Source: Longimycelium tulufanense (lineage in GTDB: Bacteria > Actinomycetota > Actinomycetes > Mycobacteriales > Pseudonocardiaceae). Taken from it: a DNA stretch of 64,000 nt. Location: positions 122,914 through 186,913 of the forward strand of contig NZ_BMMK01000004.1 of the NCBI RefSeq assembly GCF_014645795.1, in the 5' to 3' direction. Positions 44,683 through 54,556 of this stretch are shown here, piece after piece. Position numbers and translations under genes: made by a program. The notes beneath the pieces are model-generated. The model ran no database searches and was not told where the DNA came from. It saw only the letters and a list, made by a program, of their open reading frames with translations. The first letter of the stretch is position 1. Each line of letters begins with the position of its first letter.

Positions 44683-46137
44683 GTGCGGTTGGGACAACGC
44701 GCCCGGAACGTGTTCTGGTGGCGTGAGGGCTCTCATCGGGCGCGTGTCGCCCTGCCAACCGAGGTACGCACAACGGGCAACGGACGGGTGTACGGGCCGG
44801 AGCTGCCCGACGACGCCACCGTGCATCTCGTGCTCGATCTGGCCCTGCGCATCGGCGAGGTGCAGATGTCCAGCGGCGCGGGCGCGGCCGACGTCACGGC
44901 CACGATGCTGGCGGTCACCAACGCCTACGGCCTGCCGCGATGCGAGGTCGATGTGATCTTCACGTCGATCACCGTGTGCTGCCACCGGGGAACCGACGCG
45001 GCGCCGGTGGCCACGTTGCGGGTGGTCCGGTTCCGCAACCACGACTACACCCGCCTCGCCGCGGTCGAGGACCTCGTGCGGCGAATCACCAACGGCGACA
45101 TCAGCGCCTCCGACGCCTACGCCGAACTGGACAGCATCACCACCGCCCCGCACCCCTACCCACGCTGGGTGTCCACGGCCGCCCTGGCCGGGATGGCGGC
45201 CGCGGTGTCGCTGCTGCTGGGCGGAGGGCTGGTGCTCTCGCTGTTGGCCGCCGGGGTCACCGCGCTAATCGACCGGGTGAACCGGGTGCTCCACCGGCGC
45301 GCACTGCCGTTGTTCTTCCAGTACGCCGTCGGCGGTGCGCTGGGCACCGGCGTCATGTCCGCGCTGTACGCCACCGGCCTGCTCCCGACCGGGATACGCC
45401 CGTCGCTGGCGATCGCCGCCAGCATCGTGGTGGTGCTGGCCGGCCTGTCCCTGGTCAGCGTGGTGCAGGACGCCATCACCGGGTTCAACGTCACCGCGGC
45501 GGGTCGCGCCACCGAACTGGCCATGATGTCGGTGGGGCTGGTTACCGGGGTGGCGTTGGCGCTGCGCACCGCGGTGTGGCTCGGGGTGCCGATCTCGGCC
45601 AACTCCGCCAGTGACCCGCTGCCCCCGATGCCCTCCGACCTGCCGCTGATGGCGGCGGCCGGCGCCACCACCTCGGCCTGCTTCGCGCTGGCGAGCTACG
45701 CGACGTTGCGTGCGCTACTCATTGCCGCCGCGGCCGGCGCCACCGGGCTGACCAGTCACGTCGTGCTCACGTTGTTCGGCTTCGAGACGCTGGTGGCGTC
45801 CGCGGCCGCGGCCATTTTGATCGGCTTCGTCGGCGGGGTGATCTCTCGCCGGCTGCGGGTGCCCCCGCTGGTGGTCGCGGTCTCGGGCATTACGCCGCTG
45901 CTGCCCGGTCTGCCCACCTACCGCGGGTTGTTCCAGCTCACCGTGCAGAACGACATCGGCGTCGGGCTGTCCACGCTGGTGCTCGCGGCCGGTGTCGCCA
46001 TGGCGCTCGCCGCGGGTGTCGTGCTCGGCGAGTACCTGGCGCAGCCGGTCCGCACCGGGCTGGGTCGACTGGAGCGCCGGCTGGCCGGGCCCCGGATGGC
46101 GGGGCCGCTGCGTCCGGCCGACCGTCGGCTGGAGTGA
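44683..46137 (+). CDS. thrE: ThrE-family threonine/serine exporter
   Basis: This 484-residue protein has the two-part ThrE architecture. The N-terminal cytoplasmic domain (about 25-145, LVLDLALRIGEVQMSSGAGAADV, then VDVIFTSITVCCHRG) is followed by about ten helices in two groups. The fold is that of Corynebacterium ThrE, which exports Thr and Ser driven by the proton gradient. GTG 44683 has GGGGAGG 8 nt upstream; the frame is open further back but without support. It follows tRNA-Thr by 230 bp, which is probably coincidence. Confidence 0.86.
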   Translation: MRLGQRARNVFWWREGSHRARVALPTEVRTTGNGRVYGPELPDDATVHLVLDLALRIGEVQMSSGAGAADVTATMLAVTNAYGLPRCEVDVIFTSITVCCHRGTDAAPVATLRVVRFRNHDYTRLAAVEDLVRRITNGDISASDAYAELDSITTAPHPYPRWVSTAALAGMAAAVSLLLGGGLVLSLLAAGVTALIDRVNRVLHRRALPLFFQYAVGGALGTGVMSALYATGLLPTGIRPSLAIAASIVVVLAGLSLVSVVQDAITGFNVTAAGRATELAMMSVGLVTGVALALRTAVWLGVPISANSASDPLPPMPSDLPLMAAAGATTSACFALASYATLRALLIAAAAGATGLTSHVVLTLFGFETLVASAAAAILIGFVGGVISRRLRVPPLVVAVSGITPLLPGLPTYRGLFQLTVQNDIGVGLSTLVLAAGVAMALAAGVVLGEYLAQPVRTGLGRLERRLAGPRMAGPLRPADRRLE

Positions 46138-46410
46138 CGCCGGCGCTCCCACGTCCGGTGGCGGAGCGGGCACTGACAGGGCCGATCGGGTGTGATGGGA
46201 GCGACGCGGGCACGCAAGCGCCGGCCCGCCCCGATAACCTCGGTGCCAGGTTCCGCGGATCTTGTGACCGCGCCGTGCGCTGGGCCAACGCCCCGGCCGG
46301 GTCGCGATCCGGCGTCCGCGGGACGGGCGGCGTGGACGGGCGGTGACGCCGGCCGGGCGAGCCGCCGGCGGTGTGGCACACCCGCGTCGGCGACAGGAGG
46401 GGCGAGGCAC

Positions 46411-47865
46411 GTGACCAACGGTGCAGGCGTGGGACGGGCGGACTTCGTCGTGGTGGCGAACCGCCTACCCGTCGACCTGGAGCGCCTGGAGGACGGCTCG
46501 CAGCGGTGGCGACGTAGCCCGGGTGGTCTGGTCAGTGCCCTCGAACCGTTCCTGCGCGCCCGGCAGGGTGCCTGGGTGGGCTGGCCCGGGGTGGCCGACA
46601 TCGACGTGGACCCGTTCGCCGAGGAGGGACTGCGGCTGCACCCGGTGCGACTGAGCACCGAGGAGATGCGGGACTACTACGAGGGCTTCTCGAACGGGAC
46701 GCTGTGGCCGCTGTACCACGACGTGGTCGCACCGCCGGTGTTCGAGCGACGGTGGTGGGACGCCTACGTGCGGGTGAACCGACGGTTCGCCGAGGCCGCC
46801 GCCGAGGTGGCCGGTCCCGGGGCCACCGTCTGGGTGCAGGACTACCAGCTGCAGCTGGTGCCGGCGATGCTGCGGGAGCGCCGCCCGGACCTGCGGATCG
46901 GGTTCTTCCTGCACATCCCGTTTCCCCCGGTCGAACTGTTCATGCAGCTGCCGTGGCGGACCGAGATCATTCGCGGCCTGCTCGGCGCCGACCTGGTCGG
47001 GTTCCACCGGCCGGGAGGGGCGCACAACTTCCTGTGGCTGAGCCGCCGGCTGGCGGGGCTGGAGCCCAGCCGGGCCGCGGTCGGGGTGCGCACCAAGCCC
47101 GGCGTGGTGCCCTTCGGCGACCGGGTCGTGCGGGTGGGCGCCTTCCCCATCTCGATCGACTCGGCGGGCCTGGACGCGCTGGCCCGCCGTCGGGACATCC
47201 AGCAGCGGGCCCGGGAGATCCGGACCGAGCTGGGCAACCCGAAGAAGATCCTGCTGGGTATCGACCGGCTGGACTACACCAAGGGCATCGACGTCCGGCT
47301 GCACGCGCTGCACGAGTTGCTCGACGAGGGGCGGGTCGAGGCCGGCGAGGTGGTCATGATCCAGCTGGCCACGCCCAGCCGGGAGCGGGTCGAGCACTAC
47401 CGGCAGATGCGGGAGGACATCGAGCGCGAGGTCGGGCGGATCAACGGGGAGTTCTCCCGCGTCGGTCGCCCGGCGGTGCACTACCTGCACACGTCCGTGG
47501 ACAAGGAGGAGCTGGTCGCCATGTACTCGGCGGCCGACGTCATGGTCGTGACCCCGGTCCGGGATGGTATGAACCTGGTCTGCAAGGAGTACGTGGCCTG
47601 CCGCTACGACCTGGGCGGCGCGCTCGTGCTCAGCGAGTTCGCCGGCGCGGCCGCCGAGCTGACCAGCGCCTTCCTGGTCAATCCGCACGACCTGGACGGC
47701 GTGAAGAACGCGCTGTACTCCGCCCTCACCGTGGACCCGGCCGAGGGCCGCCGTAGGATGCGCGCGCTGCGCCGCCAGGTTCTCACCCACGACGTCGATC
47801 GCTGGGCACGGTCGTTCCTCGAGGCACTGGGCGCGCAGCCGCACACTGAGTCTGAGCGAGACTAG
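46411..47865 (+). CDS. otsA: Trehalose-6-phosphate synthase
   Basis: This 484-residue GT20 enzyme makes trehalose 6-phosphate from a nucleotide-glucose and glucose 6-phosphate. Seen are [12 protein letters not shown] (N-terminal loop), [41 protein letters not shown], the [15 protein letters not shown] phosphate/nucleotide site and [17 protein letters not shown] with [11 protein letters not shown] 46411 follows AGGAGG. The phosphatase step is encoded in the next gene 49 bp downstream. Confidence 0.95.
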   Translation: MTNGAGVGRADFVVVANRLPVDLERLEDGSQRWRRSPGGLVSALEPFLRARQGAWVGWPGVADIDVDPFAEEGLRLHPVRLSTEEMRDYYEGFSNGTLWPLYHDVVAPPVFERRWWDAYVRVNRRFAEAAAEVAGPGATVWVQDYQLQLVPAMLRERRPDLRIGFFLHIPFPPVELFMQLPWRTEIIRGLLGADLVGFHRPGGAHNFLWLSRRLAGLEPSRAAVGVRTKPGVVPFGDRVVRVGAFPISIDSAGLDALARRRDIQQRAREIRTELGNPKKILLGIDRLDYTKGIDVRLHALHELLDEGRVEAGEVVMIQLATPSRERVEHYRQMREDIEREVGRINGEFSRVGRPAVHYLHTSVDKEELVAMYSAADVMVVTPVRDGMNLVCKEYVACRYDLGGALVLSEFAGAAAELTSAFLVNPHDLDGVKNALYSALTVDPAEGRRRMRALRRQVLTHDVDRWARSFLEALGAQPHTESERD

Positions 47866-47914
47866 GCACCACAACCCCTGCACAACAGCCCCGACGCCCG
47901 TGAGGAGAGAGGCG

Positions 47915-50455
47915 TTGACCGCCGAGGCCCTCCCTGCCGAGCTGCGCCGCGCGATCGTCCAGTTGGCGCGAACGCCACGGCTGCTCGTCGCCTGCGACTA
48001 CGACGGGACGCTGGCGCCCATCGTGGAAGACCCCGAGCGGGCCCGCCCGCTGCCGGAGTCGGTGAACGCGCTGCGGTCGCTGGCCGGCCTGCCGTCGACG
48101 ACGGCCGCGGTCATTTCCGGCCGTGCCCTGCGCGACCTGGCGACCCTGTCCCGGCTGCCGGCGGAGGTCCATCTCGTCGGGAGCCACGGCTCGGAGTTCG
48201 ACGTGGGCTTCGTGCACGCGCTGGACCCGGCCGCCCGGGGCCTGCACCGGCGGCTGCGCGCGGAGCTGGAGCGCATCATCACCGGCGCCGAGGGCGTGCT
48301 GCTGGAGGAGAAGCCGGCGAGCCTGGCGGTGCACGTGCGGCGGGCCGCGCCCGAGGTGGGCGAGCAGGTGCTGGACGCGATCCGCTCCGGCCCGTGCCTG
48401 TGGGACGGCGTGCAGGTGACCGAGGGCAAGGCCGTCATCGAGCTGGCCGTGGTGCAGACCGACAAGGGCCAGGCCCTGGATGTGCTGCGGCACCAGGTGG
48501 GCGCGACCGCGGCGTTGTTCCTCGGTGACGACGTCACCGACGAGAAGGCGTTCGCCCGGCTACACGGCCCGGACATGGGAATCAAGGTCGGGCCCGGGGA
48601 CACGCTGGCCGCCTTCCGCATCGACAGCACCACCGAGGTGGCGTGCGTGCTGGCGTTCCTGCTGGAGGAACGGCGCACCTGGCTGTACGGCGAGCAGGCG
48701 GTGCCGATCGAGCGGATGAGCCTGCTGGCCAACGAGCGCTCGGTCGCGCTGGTCACCCCGGACGCGAAGATCACCTGGATGTGCCACCCGGAGCCGGACT
48801 CGGCGGCGGTGTTCGCCGATCTGCTCGGTGGCGTGGGCGCCGGCTACTTCTGGGTGAAGCCGGATCGGAACGGGCTGCCGCTGGGGCAGCGCTACGTACC
48901 GGGCACCATGACCGTGGAGACCCGTTGGTCGCGGCTGTTGGTGACGGACTACCTGGACCATTACGCGGCGCCGCACCGCACCGATCTGATCCGGGTGATC
49001 TCCGGGAGCGCGCCGGCGGTGGTGGAGTTCGCGCCGCGGCCGGAGTTCGGCCAGGTGCCGGTGCGGTTGATCAGCGAGCCGGACGGGCTGCGCGTGGTGG
49101 GTACCTCCGAGCCGATGGTGCTGCACTCGCCGGGCGTGGAGTGGCAGGTCAGCTCGGACGGCATGCACGAGAGCGCGCGGGCGGTCGTTCATCCGGCGCA
49201 GGACAAGCCGATCGTGCTCGAGTTGCGGTGCGGCACCGATGAACTGTCGCCGGCGCGGGTGCCGGAGGAGGAGCGCCGGCGGCGCTCGGGCGCCTACTGG
49301 TCGGAGTGGCTGCGTCAGCTCAGGCTGCCGTCGATCGAGCGGGACCTGGTGGCGCGGTCGGCGTTGACGCTGCGCGGGCTGTGCCACGGCGACACCGGCG
49401 CGATCCTGGCGGCGGCGACCACGTCGCTGCCGGAGGAGATCGGTGGCGTCCGTAACTGGGACTACCGGTACTGCTGGCTGCGGGACGCAGCGTTGACGGC
49501 GCAAACGTTGGTGTCGCTGGGTTCGACGGCCGAGGCCGAGGCGTTTCTGGACTGGGTGCACCGGGTGCTGGCAACGCTGCCGGGGCCGGAGCGGCTGCAC
49601 CCGCTGTACACGATCCACGGCAACAACCTGGGCCCGGAGGCGGTCATCGACACGCTGCCCGGGTATGCGGGCTCGCGGCCGGTGCGGGTGGGCAACCTGG
49701 CGAACCAGCAGGTGCAGCTGGACGTGTTCGGCCCGGTGGTCGAGCTGGTGGTCCGGGTGACCGACACGCGCGGCAAGCTCACCGACGACGACTGGGGCCT
49801 GGTGCTGGCCATGGCGGAGGCGGTGGCCAGGCGCTGGCACGAGCCGGACCATGGCATCTGGGAGGAGCGGCACGCGCCGCGACACCACGTCTACTCCAAG
49901 GTCATGTGCTGGGTGACCCTGGATCGGGCGGTGCGGCTGGCCGAGACCTACGGCCGGGAGATCGACCCGAGCTGGCCGGCGCTGCGCGATACCATCGCCG
50001 CGGACGTGCTCAAGAACGGCTGGAACGACGGGGTCCAGGCGTTCACCACGGCCTACGACGGCACCGACCTGGACGCGGCGTCGCTGCACGTCGGGCTGAC
50101 GGGGCTGATCGACCCGACCGATGACCGGTTCCAGACCACAGTGACGGCGATCGAGTCGGAGTTGCGGAGTGGGTCCACCGTTTACCGGTACCGACGCGAC
50201 GATGGCCTGCCGGGCGACGAGGGTGGGTTCCACCTGTGCGCGGCGTGGATGATCGAGGCGTACCTGCTCAGTGGCCGGCGCACCGAGGCCGAGGAGCTGT
50301 TCGAGCAGCTCGTCGACGCGGCCGGGCCGACCGGCCTGCTGCCCGAGGAGTACGACCCGATCGCCGAGCGGTCGTTGGGCAACCACCCGCAGGCGTACTC
50401 CCACCTGGGCCTCATCCGCTGTGCGCAGCTCTTGGAGGCCAGCTCCGTCTCCTGA
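47915..50455 (+). CDS. otsB: Trehalose-6-phosphate phosphatase fused to a GH15 hydrolase
   Basis: This 846-residue protein has two catalytic domains. Residues 20-245 are a HAD-type OtsB phosphatase: ACDYDGTLAPIVEDP (nucleophile Asp28), AVISGRALRDL, GSHGSEFDVG and LFLGDDVTDEKAF. From about 265 to the end is a GH15 glucoamylase-like domain: GGVRNWDYRYCWLRDAALTA, GNLANQQVQLDVFG, DHGIWEE and the catalytic region GLLPEEYDP. Actinobacterial GH15 members of this type include trehalases. One chain could thus make trehalose and split it, or the GH15 part may act on another alpha-glucoside or on an oligosaccharide. TTG 47915 is placed correctly behind GAGGAGAG; a GTG at 47900 is also possible. Confidence 0.88.
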   Translation: MTAEALPAELRRAIVQLARTPRLLVACDYDGTLAPIVEDPERARPLPESVNALRSLAGLPSTTAAVISGRALRDLATLSRLPAEVHLVGSHGSEFDVGFVHALDPAARGLHRRLRAELERIITGAEGVLLEEKPASLAVHVRRAAPEVGEQVLDAIRSGPCLWDGVQVTEGKAVIELAVVQTDKGQALDVLRHQVGATAALFLGDDVTDEKAFARLHGPDMGIKVGPGDTLAAFRIDSTTEVACVLAFLLEERRTWLYGEQAVPIERMSLLANERSVALVTPDAKITWMCHPEPDSAAVFADLLGGVGAGYFWVKPDRNGLPLGQRYVPGTMTVETRWSRLLVTDYLDHYAAPHRTDLIRVISGSAPAVVEFAPRPEFGQVPVRLISEPDGLRVVGTSEPMVLHSPGVEWQVSSDGMHESARAVVHPAQDKPIVLELRCGTDELSPARVPEEERRRRSGAYWSEWLRQLRLPSIERDLVARSALTLRGLCHGDTGAILAAATTSLPEEIGGVRNWDYRYCWLRDAALTAQTLVSLGSTAEAEAFLDWVHRVLATLPGPERLHPLYTIHGNNLGPEAVIDTLPGYAGSRPVRVGNLANQQVQLDVFGPVVELVVRVTDTRGKLTDDDWGLVLAMAEAVARRWHEPDHGIWEERHAPRHHVYSKVMCWVTLDRAVRLAETYGREIDPSWPALRDTIAADVLKNGWNDGVQAFTTAYDGTDLDAASLHVGLTGLIDPTDDRFQTTVTAIESELRSGSTVYRYRRDDGLPGDEGGFHLCAAWMIEAYLLSGRRTEAEELFEQLVDAAGPTGLLPEEYDPIAERSLGNHPQAYSHLGLIRCAQLLEASSVS

Positions 50456-51105
50456 CCGGTGCACGGTCCCTGGTTTTCCTGGGCGGGCTCGGATCGCGAT
50501 CTTCGTCGTCGCGGGTCGGGCCCGCCCGTTGTCCTGGTGCGAGCCAGCCAGCGCAGTACTCGATGTGGACCTCAGAGGCAGAACTCAACACACGTCACCG
50601 GGCCTGCGACCGCGTTTGTCCATGGGACGTCGGGTACGCGCTTCTGTCCCTATCCAAGATTCGCGCCCAGCACAACGATTTTTGGCTCAGGCAGGGCTTG
50701 TTGCCTCATGTGGCAGGCAACAGCTCGGCGCTTGTCCTGGGATGCGGGAGAAAGCGAGGATCGACTCCGCAAGGCTGACCCGACGCCGCCAGAACCCGAG
50801 CGGCCACGGCGGTCAGATCGCCGACGCGGTCCACTGTATGGGCGGCGGCTACCGTCCTCGACCGGTCACGCTCGACCAGAATCTGCGCAGCGTGTACCGC
50901 GCCTTCGACCGTGTTTCCGCTTGGTCCGGCCCCGACCCATCTGGCGAGCCCACGGGTACTGCTGAAGAGCCTCTTCACCGCCAACTGACGCCTCGGCGCA
51001 GGGTTTCACGCCGCTGTCTCCCACCGCCGCGACCAGCTCGGCTTCCACGCCGGGGAGTGTCCGTTGATTGACGGACCCGTTTTCGGCTCCGCGCTTTGGT
51101 GTGCC
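50456..51105. other. 650-bp region without a recognisable gene
   Basis: Several frames of 60-270 codons overlap on both strands here, and none shows a domain or a convincing ribosome site. It separates the trehalose genes (plus) from a minus-strand gene of unknown function. A decayed gene is possible, but no homologous piece could be identified. Confidence 0.4.
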
Positions 51106-51630
51106 TTATCCGGGGTGGTTGTCGAGGTTGATTGCGTTCGTGGTGGGGGCAGTTGCGACGGTGAGCTCGCGGCCGGGGATGTCGGGGTCGCAGCCGAGGC
51201 GGGCGAGGCGGGAGCGAATTGCGTTGCGGGAGCGGTCGAATTCGGTTGCTAGGCGGCCGGTGAGCTCGTAGGCGGAGAGGAGTTCATCGCCGGACATCCA
51301 GGCCGTGCGGAGTCGTTCGTCCAACTCTGAGGTCCAGGGCTGAAAGGAGTTTCCCGGCCTGCCGCGTGCGGTTCGGGGGAGCTTGCCCACATTGATGCCG
51401 TGGAGTTGTGCTATTCCGGTGAGGGCCTGGGGCAGGAGTTGTGCGGCCGGAACCAGGGCTCCGACCGGTAGTGAAAGGTGTCCTTCTCCGGTCAGCTGGC
51501 CTTCGGTGTCGGCCGAGAAGATCTCGACATCGAGCCGGTTGTCGGCCGACTCGCCGCGGCCTCGCACTTGGACCGTGCAGAGGCCACCGTTGTAGTGGAT
51601 GTGGTCGGTGAATTCGATTTGCTTGGTCAT
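51106..51630 (-). CDS. Small protein of unknown function with a possible DNA-binding segment
   Basis: This 174-residue protein is not recognised. The N-terminal half is beta-rich and acidic (FTDHIHYNGGLCTVQVRGRG, then EIFSADTEGQLTGEGHLSLP). A basic linker (KLPRTARGRPGNSFQPW) is followed by a helical part (ELDERLRTAWMSGDELLSAY, then FDRSRNAIRSRLARLGCDPD) resembling a Myb- or winged-helix-like DNA-binding segment, as found next to HNH or helicase-associated motifs. ATG 51630 has only weak RBS support. It is separate from its neighbours, and the flanking gap of 650 bp is empty. What it does cannot be told from the sequence. Confidence 0.6.
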   Translation of the reverse strand: MTKQIEFTDHIHYNGGLCTVQVRGRGESADNRLDVEIFSADTEGQLTGEGHLSLPVGALVPAAQLLPQALTGIAQLHGINVGKLPRTARGRPGNSFQPWTSELDERLRTAWMSGDELLSAYELTGRLATEFDRSRNAIRSRLARLGCDPDIPGRELTVATAPTTNAINLDNHPG

Positions 51631-51822
51631 GGCTGCGAATCTACGGGCAAAGAGCGCAAAGATCGAGGAGAGTGACCGGTTCTGGTGGTGGGCGCACAAA
51701 TCTTCGGTCGTGTGTGACGTCAGGTGACAGTAGATGTGTCCTTTGGGGACACCTGGCGCCTCGGTCGTGACGATGAGCGGCCCGCCCCACACGGGGGCGG
51801 ACCGCTCATGTTCGAGCGTGGG

Positions 51823-52923
51823 TCAGGGGCCGTACCAGATCTGGGCCGCCGCCCGGGGTGCACCGGAGGTTCGGCCGGCGATCAGCTCGGTGTCGAGGGT
51901 GACCTTGCGTGGCCGGCCGTGCTCGGCGTTGTCCAGCAGGAGTCGGCCGGCGGCGCGGCCCTTCTCCAGGACCGGCTGGCGGACCGTGGTCAGGCCGGCG
52001 CGGTCCGCCTCCGGGATTCCGTCGAAGCCGGTGACGGTGAGGTCCTGGGGGACCCGAAGGCCGCGGCGGCCCGCCTCGGTCAGGGCGCCCAGCGCGAGGA
52101 TGTCGGAGGTGCAGATCAACGCGGTGATCTCCGGATCCCGGTCCAGCACCTGGGCGGCGGCGGACTCGCCGGAGGCGGTGGTGTGGTCGAAGCGCTCGAC
52201 GACCGGGACCGTCGCCCAGTCGACGCCGACGCCGGCGAAGGCGTCGGCCAGCGCCGCCAGCCGGGTGCGTTGCACGTGGAAGTGTGCGGAGCGTTGGCGT
52301 TCGAGGGTCACGAAGTCGTCGTTGCGGTCGCGTCCGAGGCGCATGCACACCACGCCGATCCGGTGGTGGCCCAGCTCGATGAGGTGCCGGGCGAGGCCGG
52401 TGATGGCGGACCGGTCGTCGATGCCCACCCGGTCCACGGTCTCCAGCTCGGGCTGGTCGCACACCACCGTGGGTACCGGACGCTCCAGCACGGCAGCGAG
52501 GTGCGGGTCATCGTCGGGCACGGAGTACACGACGAACCCGTCGACGCCGGCCCGGTGCACCGCGGCGACGTCCTCCCGTTCCGGGCTTGCCGGTACGAGG
52601 AGAAGCCCCTGCCCGGCATCCTCGCAGGCCAGTGCGAGCCCCTCCAGGAAGCCGACTGCCGCCGGGTCGCGGAAGGCGTAGGACAGGTTCTCGGTGAGCA
52701 GGAGGCCCACCGCACCCGCCTTGCGCGTCCGCAGCGACCGCGCCACCGGGTCCGGCCCGGGGTAGCCAAGCCGGCGTGCGGTTTCCAGCACCCGACGTCG
52801 CAGCTCCGGAGAGAGCTGGTCGGGGCGGTTGTACGCGTTGGACACCGTTGTCCTGGAGACGCCCAGCTCCGCGGCCAGCGATGCCAGGGTGGCGGGGCGC
52901 CTCGCGTTCGTAGACCGCGCCAT
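51823..52923 (-). CDS. LacI-family transcriptional repressor
   Basis: This 366-residue protein has a LacI HTH at the N-terminus (ATLASLAAELGVSRTTVSNAYNRPDQLSPE, then the hinge) and a sugar-binding domain ending with HFHVQR and IWYGP. The domain reads VDGFVVYSVPDDDP, ALICTSDILALGALTEAGRRG and VPQDLTVTGFDGIPEADRA, as usual. It is divergent in promoter direction from nothing nearby; its promoter lies in 52924-53265. Its relation to the importer at 54.5 kb is unclear, because the next LacI gene is closer. Confidence 0.88.
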   Translation of the reverse strand: MARSTNARRPATLASLAAELGVSRTTVSNAYNRPDQLSPELRRRVLETARRLGYPGPDPVARSLRTRKAGAVGLLLTENLSYAFRDPAAVGFLEGLALACEDAGQGLLLVPASPEREDVAAVHRAGVDGFVVYSVPDDDPHLAAVLERPVPTVVCDQPELETVDRVGIDDRSAITGLARHLIELGHHRIGVVCMRLGRDRNDDFVTLERQRSAHFHVQRTRLAALADAFAGVGVDWATVPVVERFDHTTASGESAAAQVLDRDPEITALICTSDILALGALTEAGRRGLRVPQDLTVTGFDGIPEADRAGLTTVRQPVLEKGRAAGRLLLDNAEHGRPRKVTLDTELIAGRTSGAPRAAAQIWYGP

Positions 52924-53265
52924 GTAGGGACCGTAACGTTTCAGAACCAGTTGGTGAAGACCAGGTGATTTTCCTCCCGCTTCCCGGTCATTTCGGCTGG
53001 TCACCGGGGTGAGCAATTCGTCGCTATGGTACAGACCAATTTGCGCATACCGTTTGCGCGGAGGACGCGCGTACGCGCGCTCACGCGCGTGATAGGGAGC
53101 TGGGACAGGTAGCCGGATGGGTAGAACGCCCTGCAGAACGTGTTGGGATAGCGTCCGGATGGCGCAGCATCAGCTGCGGGCGGATGGAGCGGCGCGCGGT
53201 GGCGCGGCCGAGGGTCACGATCGACCGGTCGTCCCGAGCCTGGCCAGGACCTTCCCCGCACCCCC
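52924..53265. promoter_or_regulatory. Intergenic region with a DasR-like site and a GC-rich repeat
   Basis: On the minus strand, TTGGTCTGTACCA at 53039-53027 is upstream of the LacI gene at 52923 (about 100 bp away). It matches 10 of 12 positions of the DasR core TGGTCTAGACCA. Two copies of the self-complementary octamer ACGCGCGT (53065-53072, 53083-53090) lie just past the end of the other LacI gene and may form its terminator. No gene is visible. Confidence 0.45.
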
Positions 53266-54300
53266 TCACACACGTGATGGTGCTGGTCCGGACGACTCGC
53301 GCACCACGAGCCGGGGGCGGAAGACCCGGCTGTAGCTGCCGCCCGGCCCCTCGTGCCCGTCCGGGTCCAGGCGCTGGAGCAGTTCGTCCAGCGCCGCCCG
53401 GGCCATCTCGTCGATGGGCTGGGCGAGTGTGGTCAACGCGGGTGCGCAGTAGGAAGCCATCGGGATGCCGTCGAACCCGACCACGGACAGCTCCCCCGGC
53501 ACCTTGGTCCCCCGTCGGTGCGCTTCGCGCAGCACGCCGAGCGCCATGTGGTCCGACGAGCAGATGACGGCGGTCGGACGTGTCCCGGGGCCCTCGAGCA
53601 GCCGGGCTGCGGCTTCGGCGCCGCCCTCCGCGCCGAACGGGGCGTGCGCGACCAGGGTCGGGTCGGGCACGATGCCGGCCTCCTCCAGCCCGGCGGCCCA
53701 GCCGGCGCGCTTGAGCCGGGAGGGTAGGGACCGGCCGGGCCCGGAGACGAACCCGATCCGGGTGTGGCCGAGCTCGACGAGGTGGCGGGTCGCCAGGTAG
53801 CCGGCGAGTTGCTCGTCCACGGCCACGTCGGGCACGTCGAGTGCGGGCGCTCCCCCGTTGAGGAACACCATCCGCACGCCCTCGGCGAGCAGCTTGCGGT
53901 AGTAGCCGGGGTCCTCGCCGCCGGTGTTCGCGATCTCCGGGGACACGAAGACCATGCCTTCGACGCCGCGGGCGAGCAGCATGCGCACGTACTCCTCCTC
54001 GCGCATGCTCGCCGAGCGCGTGTTGCACAGCAGCGACGCGTATCCCAGGCGGGAGGCCCTGGTCTCCAGCGCCTCGGCGAAGGCGGGAAACACGGGGTTG
54101 GACAGCTCGGGTACGAGCAGCCCGATCACCCCGGTGCGTCGCAGGGCGCCCAATCCCCTCGGGGTGTACGGCATCTCGGCGAGCACGGCGAGCACCCTTT
54201 GCCGGGTTTCCTCGTTGACGCCCGCCCTTCTGTTGAGCACACGGCTCACCGTCGAGACGCTCACCCCGGCGGCCCTCGCGATCTCGGCCAGTCCGGCCAC
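53266..54300 (-). CDS. LacI-family repressor of the 54.5-57.7 kb sugar importer
   Basis: This 344-residue protein begins at GTG 54300 with a LacI HTH (AEIARAAGVSVSTVSRVLNR) and has a periplasmic-binding-like sugar domain (VIGLLVPELSNPVFPAFAEALE, EGMVFVSP, ICSSDHMALGVLREAHRRG, VVGFDGIPMASYCAPALTT). It is divergent from the sugar ABC operon. Two matching operator-like repeats (NGCAA-N4-TTGCN) lie in the gap, one near its own start and one before the binding-protein gene, so it probably represses both. Confidence 0.9.
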   Translation of the reverse strand: MAGLAEIARAAGVSVSTVSRVLNRRAGVNEETRQRVLAVLAEMPYTPRGLGALRRTGVIGLLVPELSNPVFPAFAEALETRASRLGYASLLCNTRSASMREEEYVRMLLARGVEGMVFVSPEIANTGGEDPGYYRKLLAEGVRMVFLNGGAPALDVPDVAVDEQLAGYLATRHLVELGHTRIGFVSGPGRSLPSRLKRAGWAAGLEEAGIVPDPTLVAHAPFGAEGGAEAAARLLEGPGTRPTAVICSSDHMALGVLREAHRRGTKVPGELSVVGFDGIPMASYCAPALTTLAQPIDEMARAALDELLQRLDPDGHEGPGGSYSRVFRPRLVVRESSGPAPSRV

Positions 54301-54368
54301 GCGGCTCCTCCTCCCCGACGCGGGACGGTTCGTCCCACCTTCGTCCCTCGGAAGCCTGCCAGGCGCCC

Positions 54369-54380
54369 GCAAGGATTTGC
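54369..54380. promoter_or_regulatory. LacI operator candidate near the repressor start
   Basis: GCAA-GGAT-TTGC is a perfect inverted repeat with a 4-bp spacer, about 70 bp upstream of the LacI gene start. It shares the layout of the site at 54498-54511. Confidence 0.5.
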
Positions 54381-54497
54381 AACGATATGGCGGCTCGTGT
54401 CGGAATGGCTCCCACGGCACCGTGCGTTACGTGCCGGTTATCGCTTTGGGTCTTGACCAACTCACACTCCTGGGTATGAAATCCCCGCCAAGCGGGT

Positions 54498-54511
54498 TGC
54501 AAAAGATTGCA
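54498..54511. promoter_or_regulatory. LacI operator candidate before the binding-protein gene
   Basis: TGCAA-AAGA-TTGCA is a perfect inverted repeat with a 4-bp spacer, 45 bp upstream of the binding-protein start. It fits LacI-family operators and lies where it would block transcription. Confidence 0.6.
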
Positions 54512-54556
54512 GACCGCGGGGTGTGTGCTCAGCGGCGAGCGCAGGAGGGAACGACG

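Noticed and set aside
50706..50984. A 92-codon minus-strand frame in the 650-bp gap after the trehalose genes
   Set aside because: It has some coding-like composition but no domain and no good start; left as unassigned.
52931..52942. CGTAACGTTTC as an operator of the first LacI gene
   Set aside because: Only a short imperfect dyad around AACGTT; not strong enough to call without binding data or conservation.
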